64,000 bases of DNA from Caballeronia humi. GTDB lineage: Bacteria > Pseudomonadota > Gammaproteobacteria > Burkholderiales > Burkholderiaceae. The stretch covers positions 106,641 to 170,640 of the forward strand of contig NZ_FCNW02000009.1 in assembly GCF_001544475.1 (NCBI RefSeq), written 5' to 3'. Shown here in pieces: positions 27,184 to 36,051 of the stretch. Under the pieces are notes generated by a model that saw only the letters and a program-made list of their open reading frames with translations, was not told where the DNA came from and did not search any database. Both the position numbers and the translations under genes were made by a program. The first letter of the stretch is position 1. Every line of letters begins with the position of its first letter.

Positions 27184-28356
27184 ATGAATCCCGATCTCCC
27201 CAGTTTCTCCCTCATCCGCGACGATTTCGCGATCCGCCTGCAACGCCGCATCGGCCTGATTCCTCGGGAGGGCCTCGGCGTCGCGCGCCGTGCGATTCTG
27301 CTCGCGCTCTTCACCTGGCTGCCGATCGCTGTCTGGGGCTTCATTCTGCGCAGGACGTCGGAGGGCGCGGTTGGCGAATCGCTGCTGTCCCACTTCGACA
27401 TCCACGCGCGCTGTCTCATCGCGATACCGTGCTTCGTGATCGCGGAGGGCGTCGGCGCGGCGCTCGTGCCGCGGCTTCTCGCGCTCTTCAAAATGGGCGG
27501 CATCGTCACGCCCGCCGACGAGCCGCGCTTCAACCAGATCCTCGCCGACACCGCGCGCCTGCGCGACCGCACGCTCGCGTGGGTGCTGATCGGCGTGGCG
27601 ATCGTGGCGGGCGTCGCGTTCGGCCCGTGGGCCTACGGCGACGAGCCGTTGCGCTGGGCCGCCGAGGTCACGGCGAACGGCGATCGAATCGGCTTTGGCG
27701 GCTGGTGGTATCTGCTCGTCGTGCGGCCGCTGTTCATGGCGCTGTGCTTCGCGTGGCTGTGGCGCCTCGTCCTGATGTGCGTGCTGTTTTACCGGATCGC
27801 GCAACTCCCGCTCTCGTTCGTGCCGACGCATCCGGATCGCGCGGGCGGCATCGGTTTCATCGAGCGGTCGCTGACGATGTTCAGTCCGGTCGTGTTCGGG
27901 CTTTCGGCGGTCGCGGCTTCTTCTTTTGCGCACGAAATTCTGTTCCACGGCGGCACCGTCACCGCGCTGCGCCTGCCGATGACAGCCGTGGCGGTCGTGC
28001 TGTCGATCATTTTCCTGCTGCCAATGCTGTGCTTCATGAAGGCGCTCGGGGCCGCCAAGCGCCGCGCTGAAGCGGAATACGGCGCGCTCGTCGCAAATCA
28101 TGGGCGCGCGGTTCGCCGGCGCTGGATCGAGGGCGATCACACCGCGCCGCCCGCGATGCTCGACGCGCCCGAACTCGGCGCCACCGCTGATGTGATGGTG
28201 CTCTACACGTCGGCGAAAAGCATGCGGCCCGTGCCGCTCTCGAAGCGCGGCATCGCGACGATCGTCGCGCCCGCCGCTTTGCCGATGCTGGTCGCAGCCG
28301 CGACACAGGTGCCGATCAAGAGCATTCTGCTGAAGGTGCTCGGTTCGCTGGTGTAA
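27184..28356 (+). CDS. Hypothetical multi-pass membrane protein
   Basis: 390 aa starting at ATG 27184 (the open frame extends further upstream without a better start). About six hydrophobic segments: roughly 38-58, 75-95, 135-155, 175-200, 240-260 and 270-295. A cytoplasmic-looking charged region (about 295-350) and a last weak hydrophobic stretch follow. A conserved-looking THPDRAGGIGF element sits in the middle. I do not recognise a named family; similar bacterial proteins are annotated only as membrane proteins. It stands alone, 178 bases after the exporter gene. Confidence 0.75.
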   Translation: MNPDLPSFSLIRDDFAIRLQRRIGLIPREGLGVARRAILLALFTWLPIAVWGFILRRTSEGAVGESLLSHFDIHARCLIAIPCFVIAEGVGAALVPRLLALFKMGGIVTPADEPRFNQILADTARLRDRTLAWVLIGVAIVAGVAFGPWAYGDEPLRWAAEVTANGDRIGFGGWWYLLVVRPLFMALCFAWLWRLVLMCVLFYRIAQLPLSFVPTHPDRAGGIGFIERSLTMFSPVVFGLSAVAASSFAHEILFHGGTVTALRLPMTAVAVVLSIIFLLPMLCFMKALGAAKRRAEAEYGALVANHGRAVRRRWIEGDHTAPPAMLDAPELGATADVMVLYTSAKSMRPVPLSKRGIATIVAPAALPMLVAAATQVPIKSILLKVLGSLV

Positions 28357-28357
28357 G

Positions 28358-28391
28358 GTTGTCAGGGAAGCCGTGTTGCTTGTTTGACAAC
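28358..28391. repeat. 7-bp inverted repeat upstream of the ketoglutarate-semialdehyde dehydrogenase gene
   Basis: GTTGTCA (28358-28364) and TGACAAC (28385-28391) are perfect inverted copies 20 bases apart, just after the membrane-protein stop and about 200 bases before the next start. It could be an operator pair or a weak terminator stem. No T-run follows. Confidence 0.3.
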
Positions 28392-28594
28392 TTAGTTTGC
28401 TTGGTCAGTCGCGTTAGAGCGAGCATCGCGATTGCTTGCCTTCCACGCTGCGCGGAACGCTTGACGCCGGCGCGAGTCACTTCAAGACACGTCCCGCCCG
28501 CTGGCCGCTTTTTATGCGACGACGGCCACGGTCATTCCAATCATCGCAGTCGGCGGGCGCCTGGCGCCACGCGGCTCATCAAGGAGTTCAGGAC

Positions 28595-30172
28595 ATGAAG
28601 ATCACCGGAGAAATGCTGATCGGCGCGACGGCGGTGCGAGGTTCCGACGCCACGCTCCGGGCGTTCGACCCGGCCCGCAACGCCGACCTCGAACCGGTCT
28701 TCGGCGGCGGCGGGGCGGCGGAAGTTGCGCGTGCCTGCGAACTGGCGGAAGCCGCGTTCGAGTCCTACCGCCGCGCACCGCTCGAAACGCGCGCGCAATT
28801 CCTGGAAGCCATCGCGGACAACATCGTCGGACTGGGCGATGCGCTGATCGAGCGTGCGCACGCTGAATCCGCGCTGCCGAAAGCGCGCCTCGAAGGGGAG
28901 CGCGCCCGTACGATCGGTCAGTTGCGGCTTTTTGCGTCGCTCGTGCGCGAAGGGCGCTGGCTCGACGCGACGCTCGATTCCGCGCAGCCCGATCGCAAGC
29001 CGCTGCCGCGTCCTGATTTGCGTCTGCAAAAGATTCCGGTCGGACCGGTCGCCGTGTTCGGCGCGAGCAATTTCCCGCTCGCGTTCTCGGTGGCGGGCGG
29101 CGACACGGTGTCGGCGTTCGCGGCGGGGTGTCCGGTCGTCGTGAAATCGCATCCGGCGCATCTCGGTACGTCTGAGCTCGTCGGACGCGCGATTCAGAAG
29201 GCGGTTGCCGACAGCGGCTTGCCCGAAGGCGTGTTTTCGCTCGTCGTCGGCGCGGGGAACGCGATCGGCGAGGCGCTGGTCGCACATCCGGCGATCCGCT
29301 CGGTCGGCTTCACCGGCTCGCGGCGCGGCGGGTTGGCGCTGCTCGACATCGCGTCGAAGCGCTCCGAGCCGATTCCCGTCTTCGCCGAAATGAGCAGCGT
29401 GAATCCGCTGTTCGCGCTGCCGGGCGCGCTCGCCGTGCGCGGCGACGCGCTCGCGACCGCTTTCGTCGATTCCGTGACGCTCGGTGTCGGCCAGTTCTGC
29501 ACGAGTCCGGGACTCGTGATCGCGGTGGAAGGGCCGCACCTGCAGGAATTCATCGATGCCGCCTCGGCCGCGCTCGACAAGAAGGGCGCTCAGACCATGC
29601 TGACGGCGGGGATCGCGGCGGCCTATGCCGACGGCATCGAACAGCGCGAAGCCACGGGCGTAGCGCGTCTGGCGACCGGCGCCTCCACCGAGGCCGCGTG
29701 CAGCGCGCTGCCGGCCTTGTATCAGGCGAACGCGGAGCAATTCCTCGCGACGCCGCAATTGCAGGACGAGATCTTCGGGCCGACGTCGCTGATCGTCGTA
29801 TGCGCGGACGAAGACGAGATGATCGAGATCGCGCGCCGGCTGGAAGGCCAGTTGACGGCCACACTTCATCTCGAAAGCGACGATTTTCCGCTCGCGAAGC
29901 GCCTGATTCCGGTGCTCGAACGCAAGGCCGGGCGCATTCTCGCGAACGGTTTCCCGACGGGCGTCGAGGTGTCGTACGCGATGGTCCACGGCGGGCCGTA
30001 CCCGGCGACTTCCGACAGCCGATCGACTTCAGTCGGCGCGCTGGCGATCGAGCGCTTCCTGCGCCCGGTGTGCTACCAGGATTTGCCGGCGGCGTTGCTG
30101 CCGCAGTCGCTCGCCGACGACAATCCGCTGAACCTCTGGCGCCTGCGGGACGGCGAACTCGGCCCCAATTAA
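28595..30172 (+). CDS. Alpha-ketoglutarate semialdehyde (2,5-dioxovalerate) dehydrogenase
   Basis: 525 aa aldehyde dehydrogenase with the long form typical of the NADP-dependent KGSADH group. The catalytic Cys is in GVGQFCTSPG and the general-base Glu in VFAEMSSVNP; the nucleotide-binding Gly motif is GFTGSRRGG. The ATG at 28595 has AAGGAG upstream. It oxidises 2,5-dioxopentanoate to 2-oxoglutarate, the last step of non-phosphorylative pentose, glucarate or hydroxyproline breakdown. The following SMP-30 lactonase (40-base gap) and a nearby 2-oxoglutarate-type transporter fit a sugar-acid pathway, but the dehydratase genes are not here. Confidence 0.87.
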   Translation: MKITGEMLIGATAVRGSDATLRAFDPARNADLEPVFGGGGAAEVARACELAEAAFESYRRAPLETRAQFLEAIADNIVGLGDALIERAHAESALPKARLEGERARTIGQLRLFASLVREGRWLDATLDSAQPDRKPLPRPDLRLQKIPVGPVAVFGASNFPLAFSVAGGDTVSAFAAGCPVVVKSHPAHLGTSELVGRAIQKAVADSGLPEGVFSLVVGAGNAIGEALVAHPAIRSVGFTGSRRGGLALLDIASKRSEPIPVFAEMSSVNPLFALPGALAVRGDALATAFVDSVTLGVGQFCTSPGLVIAVEGPHLQEFIDAASAALDKKGAQTMLTAGIAAAYADGIEQREATGVARLATGASTEAACSALPALYQANAEQFLATPQLQDEIFGPTSLIVVCADEDEMIEIARRLEGQLTATLHLESDDFPLAKRLIPVLERKAGRILANGFPTGVEVSYAMVHGGPYPATSDSRSTSVGALAIERFLRPVCYQDLPAALLPQSLADDNPLNLWRLRDGELGPN

Positions 30173-30211
30173 TTACGATAGCGGCTTACTGCGAATATAA
30201 GGAGACAAGAA

Positions 30212-31141
30212 ATGGAACGCCGCTACCCCGATCCTGCCGTGCGTGTGCTCGATCCGCGGTTCAATGCGCTGCGGATTGCTTCGGCATCGGTGGAATGTCT
30301 TTATGAGGGCGCGCGCTGGTCGGAAGGCCCGGTCTGGTTCGGCGACGGCCGCTATCTGCTGTGGAGCGACATTCCGAACAACCGCATCCTCCGCTGGGAC
30401 GAAGCGACGGGCGAAGTCGGCACGTTCCGCCAGCCGTCGAACAATGCGAACGGCCACACGCGCGACCGCGAAGGGCGGCTCGTGTCGTGCGAGCACCTGA
30501 CGCGGCGCGTCACGCGCACCGAATACGACGGTTCGATCACCGTTCTCGCGGACCGGTTCGAGGGCAAGCCGCTGAATTCGCCGAACGACGTCGTCGTGAA
30601 ATCGGATGGATCGATCTGGTTCAGCGACCCGACGTTCGGCATCGACGGGTTCTACGAAGGCGAGCAGAAGGCGCCGCAACTGAAGCCCGCCGTGTACCGC
30701 ATCGACGGGCAGAGCGGCGAAGTGACCCTGATGACCGACGATTTCATCGGCCCGAACGGTTTGGCGTTCTCACCGGACGAATCGGTGCTGTACGTCGTCG
30801 AATCGCGGGCGACGCCGCGCAAGATCTACGCGTTCGATGTCGCAGACGGCGGGCGGGCGCTTGAAAACTGCCGCGAACTGATCGACGCGGGCGCGGGCAC
30901 GCCGGACGGGTTTCGCGTCGATGTGCACGGGAATTTGTGGTGCGGTTGGGGCATGGGCACCGACGAACTCGACGGTGTGCGCATCTTCACGCCGCAAGGC
31001 GAGGCGATCGGGCATATCGCGCTGCCCGAGCGCTGCGCGAATGTGTGCTTCGGCGGGCGGCATCGCAACCGGCTGTTCATGACCGCGAGCCACGGGCTGT
31101 ATGCGGTTTACGTCAATACGCAGGGCGTCAAGGGCGGCTGA
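30212..31141 (+). CDS. SMP-30/gluconolactonase-family sugar lactonase
   Basis: 309 aa six-bladed propeller. Metal ligands appear as Glu in WSEGPVWF, Asn in SPNDVVVKSDG and Asp in GTPDGFRVDV, the pattern of SMP-30 and gluconolactonases. It should hydrolyse an aldonolactone to the acid. AAGGAGA precedes the ATG. Position directly after the semialdehyde dehydrogenase suggests a joint operon for an aldose or uronate oxidative route. Confidence 0.87.
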   Translation: MERRYPDPAVRVLDPRFNALRIASASVECLYEGARWSEGPVWFGDGRYLLWSDIPNNRILRWDEATGEVGTFRQPSNNANGHTRDREGRLVSCEHLTRRVTRTEYDGSITVLADRFEGKPLNSPNDVVVKSDGSIWFSDPTFGIDGFYEGEQKAPQLKPAVYRIDGQSGEVTLMTDDFIGPNGLAFSPDESVLYVVESRATPRKIYAFDVADGGRALENCRELIDAGAGTPDGFRVDVHGNLWCGWGMGTDELDGVRIFTPQGEAIGHIALPERCANVCFGGRHRNRLFMTASHGLYAVYVNTQGVKGG

Positions 31142-31145
31142 AAAG

Positions 31146-32168
31146 TCACGCCTCAAGCGCCAATAAAGCAAACGTCGCGAGCCAATGCTCCCCCATGTAA
31201 TCCCCCGCGACGTGCGCGATCCCCGAAGCCAGATGCTCGTCCGCAGCGGCTTCGAGCAACGCGACGCGCGCATCTCCCGCCGGCAGCGCCCGCGCGATCG
31301 ACCGCTGACACCACGCGCGACTCAAATTCAATCCGTCGAGATGGGCGAGTTTGCCGTCGCTGCGATCAGTGACGGTCGCGGGCACGAAGAGCGTCGCCGG
31401 TTCGCGCGCGGCGAGCTTTGGCAAAAAGCGGTCGAACCAGCCGATGAACTCGCTCTCAGGCAGCACGCGCCGCATCAATTCCGCCTCCATCAGCGACGGC
31501 GACAGAAACTCGTCGCCCGCCGGCTCCCACGCCTGGCAGGCCTCGTCGTGCAGATACCAGCGCTTAGCCGTCTCGATAATCAGCCCTTCGAACGCCGTAT
31601 CGCGCGTCTGGCGCGCGTAGCCGATCGAAAGCGACAACGCGAACGCCATATTGAAATGCGTCCCGACGCGCAGCGGATACGTCGACTTCGGCAGGAATTC
31701 GACGAAACGCGCGACGAACGCATCGGCGAGCGGTTGCAGCGTGTTGGCCCAGCGGTGGCCTTCGTCGGAATCCATCGAATGAAACTGGCCTGCGAGCGCC
31801 AGCAGCCACGCCCAGCCGTACGGACGCTCGAAGCCGCGCGCGGCGGGGCGCTCCAGGTACGCGACCTCCGCCGCAACGTTCGCCTCCGTCACATGCGCGT
31901 CGATCAGCGTGCGAATCTGCTCCGCTTCCGGTAGTTGTGGAAATTGATCGAACAGCCGCGCGATCAGCCAGTACCCGTGCACGCAGGAATGCCAGTCGTA
32001 GCTGCCGTAAAAGATCGGATGTAGCGCGCGCGGGCCTTGCACGTCGTCGGCGCTCGCCATGACGTGATCCAGTTTGTTCGGATATTCGCGTGTCAGGTGT
32101 CCAAGCGCGACGCGCGCGAACTTCGATGCAAGCGTGCCGTCCAGGGCGATGGGGGTTTGGTTGGTCAT
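31146..32168 (-). CDS. DUF2891-family protein
   Basis: 340 aa, soluble, without signal peptide. Recognised as DUF2891 from the N-terminal pattern YPNKLDHV, HPIFYGSYDWHSCVHGYW, and the mid-protein RVGTHFNMAFALSLS. The many conserved Trp, His and acidic residues in an all-alpha layout suggest an (alpha/alpha)-barrel like those of glycosidases and epimerases. The function is unknown. It converges on the lactonase gene with a 4-base gap and is divergent from the KgtP-like transporter. Confidence 0.8.
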   Translation of the reverse strand: MTNQTPIALDGTLASKFARVALGHLTREYPNKLDHVMASADDVQGPRALHPIFYGSYDWHSCVHGYWLIARLFDQFPQLPEAEQIRTLIDAHVTEANVAAEVAYLERPAARGFERPYGWAWLLALAGQFHSMDSDEGHRWANTLQPLADAFVARFVEFLPKSTYPLRVGTHFNMAFALSLSIGYARQTRDTAFEGLIIETAKRWYLHDEACQAWEPAGDEFLSPSLMEAELMRRVLPESEFIGWFDRFLPKLAAREPATLFVPATVTDRSDGKLAHLDGLNLSRAWCQRSIARALPAGDARVALLEAAADEHLASGIAHVAGDYMGEHWLATFALLALEA

Positions 32169-32225
32169 GAGCGCCTCGTCGTTTTCAAACAGGGAAATGT
32201 AAGATGCCGCGAATCTCGACGCGAC

Positions 32226-32252
32226 ACTTTATCGATAAAAAATCGATAAAGT
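32226..32252. promoter_or_regulatory. 27-bp perfect palindromic operator between DUF2891 and kgtP
   Basis: Two perfect 11-base arms, ACTTTATCGAT and ATCGATAAAGT, are separated by AAAAA. It is AT-rich in a GC-rich genome, lies 58 bases upstream of the DUF2891 ATG and 181 bases upstream of the transporter ATG, and is the strongest dyad in the window. It is probably the binding site of a dimeric repressor or activator that is not encoded next to it. Confidence 0.6.
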
Positions 32253-32289
32253 TTGTCCTAGGGGTAACTACGTAGCCACGTTGCGGCGG

Positions 32290-32318
32290 TTAAGCTTTTC
32301 CGCCGATCGTCGTATAAA
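32290..32318 (+). promoter_or_regulatory. Possible promoter of the KgtP-like transporter
   Basis: TTAAGC (32290-32295), a 17-base spacer, then TATAAA (32313-32318). The -10 is good and the -35 weak, which fits a promoter that needs an activator, perhaps bound at the palindrome 38 bases further upstream. Confidence 0.3.
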
Positions 32319-32432
32319 CTTCCGCGCGAACGCCAGCAGAGCGGCCCGAGCGGTCGAATCAGTCCCGCGACCGGCACCGATAACGGCCTGCCCGCCGCCA
32401 TTCAAACAAGCAACAACAGGAAACAGACCTAC

Positions 32433-33728
32433 ATGGCCGACCTTACACTTTCACAGGCAGCAGACACCCGGCGGCGCGTCATGGCGATCGTCGGCGCCTC
32501 GTCGGGGAATCTCGTCGAGTGGTTCGACTTCTATATTTACTCGTTCCTCGCGCTCTATTTCTCGGCCGCGTTCTTCCCGAGCGGCAACTCCACCACGCAG
32601 TTGCTCAACACGGCCGGCGTTTTCGCGGCGGGCTTCCTGATGCGTCCGATCGGCGGCTGGCTGTTCGGCCGCATCGCCGACAAGCACGGCCGCCGCAACG
32701 CGATGATGATCTCCGTGCTGATGATGTGCGGCGGCTCGCTCGTGATCTGCTTCCTGCCGACCTACGCAAGCATCGGTGCATGGGCGCCGTTCTTCCTCTT
32801 GCTGGCGCGGCTGTTCCAGGGCTTGTCGGTGGGCGGCGAATACGGCACGAGCGCCACCTATATGAGCGAAGTGGCGCTGAAAGGGCGGCGCGGCTTCTTC
32901 GCGTCGTTCCAGTACGTGACGCTGATCGGCGGGCAGCTTGCGGCGCTGCTCGTGCTGGTCGTGCTGCAACTGTTTCTCTCGGTCGATGAACTGAAGGCCT
33001 GGGGCTGGCGCATTCCGTTCTTCATCGGCGCGTGCGCGGCGCTGGTCTCGCTCTATCTGCGGAAATCGCTCGATGAAACGACGACCGCCGAGTCGCGCCA
33101 GCGCAAGGAAGCCGGCACGCTGCGCGGCCTGATGCTGCACAAGCGCGCGTTCATGACGGTGGTCGGCTTCACGGCCGGCGGCTCGCTGATCTTCTACACG
33201 TTCACGACTTACATGCAGAAGTACCTCGTCAACACGGCGCACATGGAAGCGAAGACCGCCAGCAACGTAATGACGGCGGCGCTTTTCGTCTACATGATCT
33301 TGCAGCCGGTGTTCGGCGCGCTATCGGACCGCGTCGGCCGCCGCCAGTCGATGCTTTGCTTCGGCGCGCTCGCCACGCTCTGCACGGTGCCGCTGCTGCA
33401 CGCGCTCAAGGACGTGACGAGCCCCGTGATGGCGTTCGTGTTCGTGATCATCGCGCTCGCGATCGTCAGCTTCTATACGTCGATCAGCGGCCTCATCAAG
33501 GCGGAGATGTTCCCGCCGGAAGTGCGCGCGCTCGGCGTCGGGCTGTCGTACGCGGTTGCGAACGCGGTGTTCGGCGGCTCGGCGGAATACGTCGCGCTGT
33601 ACATGAAGTCGATCGGCAGCGAATCGACGTTCTACTGGTACGTCACGGTGATGTGCGCGATCTCGCTGATCGTTTCGATGCGCATGCGCGATCCGAGCAA
33701 GGAAGGCTACCTGCGCAACGAGCCGTGA
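32433..33728 (+). CDS. kgtP: MFS alpha-ketoglutarate permease-like transporter (MHS family)
   Basis: 431 aa, 12 helices. The N-terminal [21 protein letters not shown] motif, loop 2-3 motif [13 protein letters not shown] and the [13 protein letters not shown] stretch are typical of metabolite:H+ symporters close to E. coli KgtP. The substrate is therefore probably 2-oxoglutarate or a similar dicarboxylate. AGGAAA precedes the ATG. A good terminator follows, so it forms a single-gene transcript. Proximity to the semialdehyde dehydrogenase, whose product is 2-oxoglutarate, is suggestive only. Confidence 0.87.
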   Translation: MADLTLSQAADTRRRVMAIVGASSGNLVEWFDFYIYSFLALYFSAAFFPSGNSTTQLLNTAGVFAAGFLMRPIGGWLFGRIADKHGRRNAMMISVLMMCGGSLVICFLPTYASIGAWAPFFLLLARLFQGLSVGGEYGTSATYMSEVALKGRRGFFASFQYVTLIGGQLAALLVLVVLQLFLSVDELKAWGWRIPFFIGACAALVSLYLRKSLDETTTAESRQRKEAGTLRGLMLHKRAFMTVVGFTAGGSLIFYTFTTYMQKYLVNTAHMEAKTASNVMTAALFVYMILQPVFGALSDRVGRRQSMLCFGALATLCTVPLLHALKDVTSPVMAFVFVIIALAIVSFYTSISGLIKAEMFPPEVRALGVGLSYAVANAVFGGSAEYVALYMKSIGSESTFYWYVTVMCAISLIVSMRMRDPSKEGYLRNEP

Positions 33729-33760
33729 ACCGGGTTCGATCGACGCATGTGATGCACTGA

Positions 33761-33790
33761 AAAACGCACGGCCTTCGCGCCGTGCGTTTT
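33761..33790 (+). terminator. Intrinsic terminator after kgtP
   Basis: A perfect 12-bp stem: AAAACGCACGGC, loop CTTCGC, GCCGTGCGTTTT, followed by GTTTTG, starting 33 bases after the stop. The U-tract is formed by the stem end plus the following T's. Confidence 0.85.
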
Positions 33791-33993
33791 GTTTTGCAGC
33801 CGACGTTGTTGTTGCCGCGCGAAAAGCGGAACATGTGAATCGATTGATTTCGAGATGACGTTAAGATTGCGGTGAAACGAAGAGCCCGCACGCGGCGCGC
33901 GGGCCTGAACTGGACACGGCTCTCGCGCGGTCACGGCCAGCGAACGAAGCGAATAGCGCACTTGAGCGCGTCCGTCTGCTTGGAGACTAGCCC

Positions 33994-34653
33994 ATGGAAG
34001 ATTTCGACGAAGCGCTGTATCACGTATGGCAGGCGAATCTGAACGTGCTGACGGGTTCGCCCGGCGGCGCGTCGCGGCTTGCGCGGATGATGACGTTCTC
34101 GCCGTCGCACATGAAGCTGATCGTGGCGGGCCGGCGCGATTTCAGCGAGGAATTCGTGCGGGGCGTGGAGACGGTCACGGGTCTCCCGCCGCACTGGATG
34201 GACGAACGGCGCGGGCGCGCCGATATCCCGGCCGAGGCGCAGCGCGCGCTCGATGAGGAATCGCCCGTCGCTGTATTTCGCGGCACGGCGCACCCGGCGC
34301 CGAAGCGCCCGGTGCTGCGCGGACCGGAGCCGCTTTTATCGCAGACGGAAGCCACCCGCCGCATCGCCGACCAGGCGTTGCAGCAGGCGGAGTCGCATCG
34401 GCGGGATCTGGTGTTCAGGCGCAACCGGGACTTGCTGTTGCAGGACTTGCGGCGGCTGGAGCGGCAACTGGCGCTGCTTCAGCTCGACGGGATGTCGCCG
34501 AAAGCGGAGGAACTGCTCGCCTCGGACAAACTGGGCGATGCCGCCAAGGCCGACCTCTCCGGGCGGCTCGAGCAGATCGACAAGCACAAGAAACTGCTGC
34601 TGCAGCACGTTGAGAAACTGGCGGCGCTCCTCGCCAGCACCGACGAGGGCTGA
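33994..34653 (+). CDS. Hypothetical protein with N-terminal HTH-like and C-terminal coiled-coil regions
   Basis: 219 aa. Residues about 20-70 (GGASRLARMMTFSPSHMKLIVAGRRDF then EFVRGVETVTGLPPHWM) look like a lambda-repressor/XRE-type helix-turn-helix. A Pro-rich linker follows (about 90-112). Residues about 118-215 are heptad-rich and should form a long coiled coil. GGAGA lies before the ATG. It could be a DNA-binding protein that oligomerises through the coil; no known family is recognised. It stands alone between kgtP and the small acidic protein gene. Confidence 0.7.
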   Translation: MEDFDEALYHVWQANLNVLTGSPGGASRLARMMTFSPSHMKLIVAGRRDFSEEFVRGVETVTGLPPHWMDERRGRADIPAEAQRALDEESPVAVFRGTAHPAPKRPVLRGPEPLLSQTEATRRIADQALQQAESHRRDLVFRRNRDLLLQDLRRLERQLALLQLDGMSPKAEELLASDKLGDAAKADLSGRLEQIDKHKKLLLQHVEKLAALLASTDEG

Positions 34654-34657
34654 TTCC

Positions 34658-34804
34658 TCAATTCTTCGCTGGCTTTTCTTCAGGCTCGGGATGGACCGCG
34701 ATCGGATCGCTCGCGGGGAAGCTCTCTTCCAGCGCTTCGTCGAGGCGTTCTTCTTCGCTGAGCGGCGCGTCTTCTGCCGGGGCTTCCGTTTTGGGCTTCG
34801 TCAT
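34658..34804 (-). CDS. Small acidic conserved protein, 48 aa
   Basis: Short gene with ATG at 34804, AAGGAG directly upstream and TGA at 34658. The product is mostly Glu, Asp, Pro and Lys with the motif LDEALEESFPASDPIAVHPEPE. A D-E-A-L-E-E-S-F-P-A-S-D-P motif recurs in small proteins of many proteobacteria, as far as I recall, with no assigned function. The good ribosome site, codon use and motif support it as real. It converges on the HTH/coiled-coil gene with four bases between. Confidence 0.72.
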   Translation of the reverse strand: MTKPKTEAPAEDAPLSEEERLDEALEESFPASDPIAVHPEPEEKPAKN

Positions 34805-34856
34805 GGTGCGCTCCTTGGAACCGGGGGAGATTCACTATAGCAGCGGCTTCGGGCTC

Positions 34857-35885
34857 TTAGGCCGATTCCGAGCGCCGGTAATCGGCCGGCCGCACACCTG
34901 TCCACTTGCGAAACGCGCGCCGGAACGCGCTCGGCTCGGCGAAACCGAGCGCATCGGCGATTTCGGCGATTGTCTGGTTCGTGTCGGCGAGACGCGAGAT
35001 TGCGAGGTCGCGCCGCAAGCCGTCCTTGATCGCCTGATACGTCACGCCTTCCTGCTTCAGATGGCGGCGCAGCGTCGCCTCGGCCATGTTCAGCGCGGCG
35101 GCGACGTGGTCGCTGTCGGGCCAGTCGGCGGGCGGAAGCTGGCGCAGGCGCCGCCGCACGCGGGCCGCGAGCGAATCGGGATTGCGGTACTTGACGAGGA
35201 AATTCGCCGGCGCGCCGCGCAAGAACGATTTCAGCGATGACACCGTCTGCACGACCGGCAGCGCCGCGCATTCCGGCGAAAGATCGACATACGACGCGGC
35301 CTGGTCGAAGTACAGGTCGTCGCAGAACATCAGGCGGTATTCGTCGCTCGCGGGCGGCTCCGGACAGCGCAAATGCGCGGTGAGCACCGGAATCCGCCGT
35401 CCGACCAGCCAGCACAGCACGCCGTAAATCAGGATGAACGCCGTCGCGTACGCGAACATGCTTTTCGGCTCGCGACGGTCGCGCAAGCGGATGCGCACGC
35501 GCGTCGTATCGATATCGGGTTCGAAGCTCAAATCGTCGAGCACGAGGCGCAGGAAGTTCGCGATGCGCTTCGCCGCCTGCGCGCCGTCGCGTGAACTCAG
35601 CGCCGCGTGACAGAGCAGCACGAAGCTGCCGCGCCGCATCGGATGGCGGTCCTGGCCGAAAAATTCGTCGTCGAGGGCGTCGGCGGTGGCGTTCCAGAGC
35701 TTGCCGTACTGCGCCGGCGACACCCGCGCGCGCGGCGAGTCGAGCATGGCGGGCGCGATGTCGGCGGCGGCGAGGAGCGTCTCGCGCGCGATGCCGCCAG
35801 CTTCCGCGCAGCGCAGCGCCTCTTCGACGAGGCTCACCGAGATCGATCCGCGTTCGCGCGCGGGTTTGTGCGTTGGGGTTGTCAC
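34857..35885 (-). CDS. AraC-family transcriptional regulator (with Arabinose_bd-type N-terminal domain)
   Basis: 342 aa, GTG start. The N-terminal ligand-binding region (about 20-215) is of the type found in fatty-acid and amino-acid catabolism regulators such as OruR. The C-terminal AraC HTH pair (about 240-335) includes LAISRLADTNQTIAEIADALGFAEPSAFRRAFRKWTGVRPADYR. It is divergent from the acyl-CoA dehydrogenase operon, 166 bases away, and probably regulates it. A second regulator of the same type lies at 52307-53305 near another acyl-CoA dehydrogenase gene. Confidence 0.87.
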   Translation of the reverse strand: MTTPTHKPARERGSISVSLVEEALRCAEAGGIARETLLAAADIAPAMLDSPRARVSPAQYGKLWNATADALDDEFFGQDRHPMRRGSFVLLCHAALSSRDGAQAAKRIANFLRLVLDDLSFEPDIDTTRVRIRLRDRREPKSMFAYATAFILIYGVLCWLVGRRIPVLTAHLRCPEPPASDEYRLMFCDDLYFDQAASYVDLSPECAALPVVQTVSSLKSFLRGAPANFLVKYRNPDSLAARVRRRLRQLPPADWPDSDHVAAALNMAEATLRRHLKQEGVTYQAIKDGLRRDLAISRLADTNQTIAEIADALGFAEPSAFRRAFRKWTGVRPADYRRSESA

Positions 35886-36051
35886 TAGGTGGCGAAAGCG
35901 CTCAGATAGCGTGATCGTTTTGGGGCTGGGCTAATGTGCCGCGATTGCCTAGACTCGGTCGCAATGCCTTGATTCCGCGCGGCCGCCGAGCCTCGGGCCG
36001 AAAGTGTAACCCAGCTCCGAAGCACATCCTGCCCCATTCCCAGAGCCCACC

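Noticed and set aside
33883..33904. Second hairpin GCCCGC...GCGGGC upstream of the HTH/coiled-coil gene
   Set aside because: Only six paired bases before a mismatch, no T-run; common by chance in GC-rich DNA.
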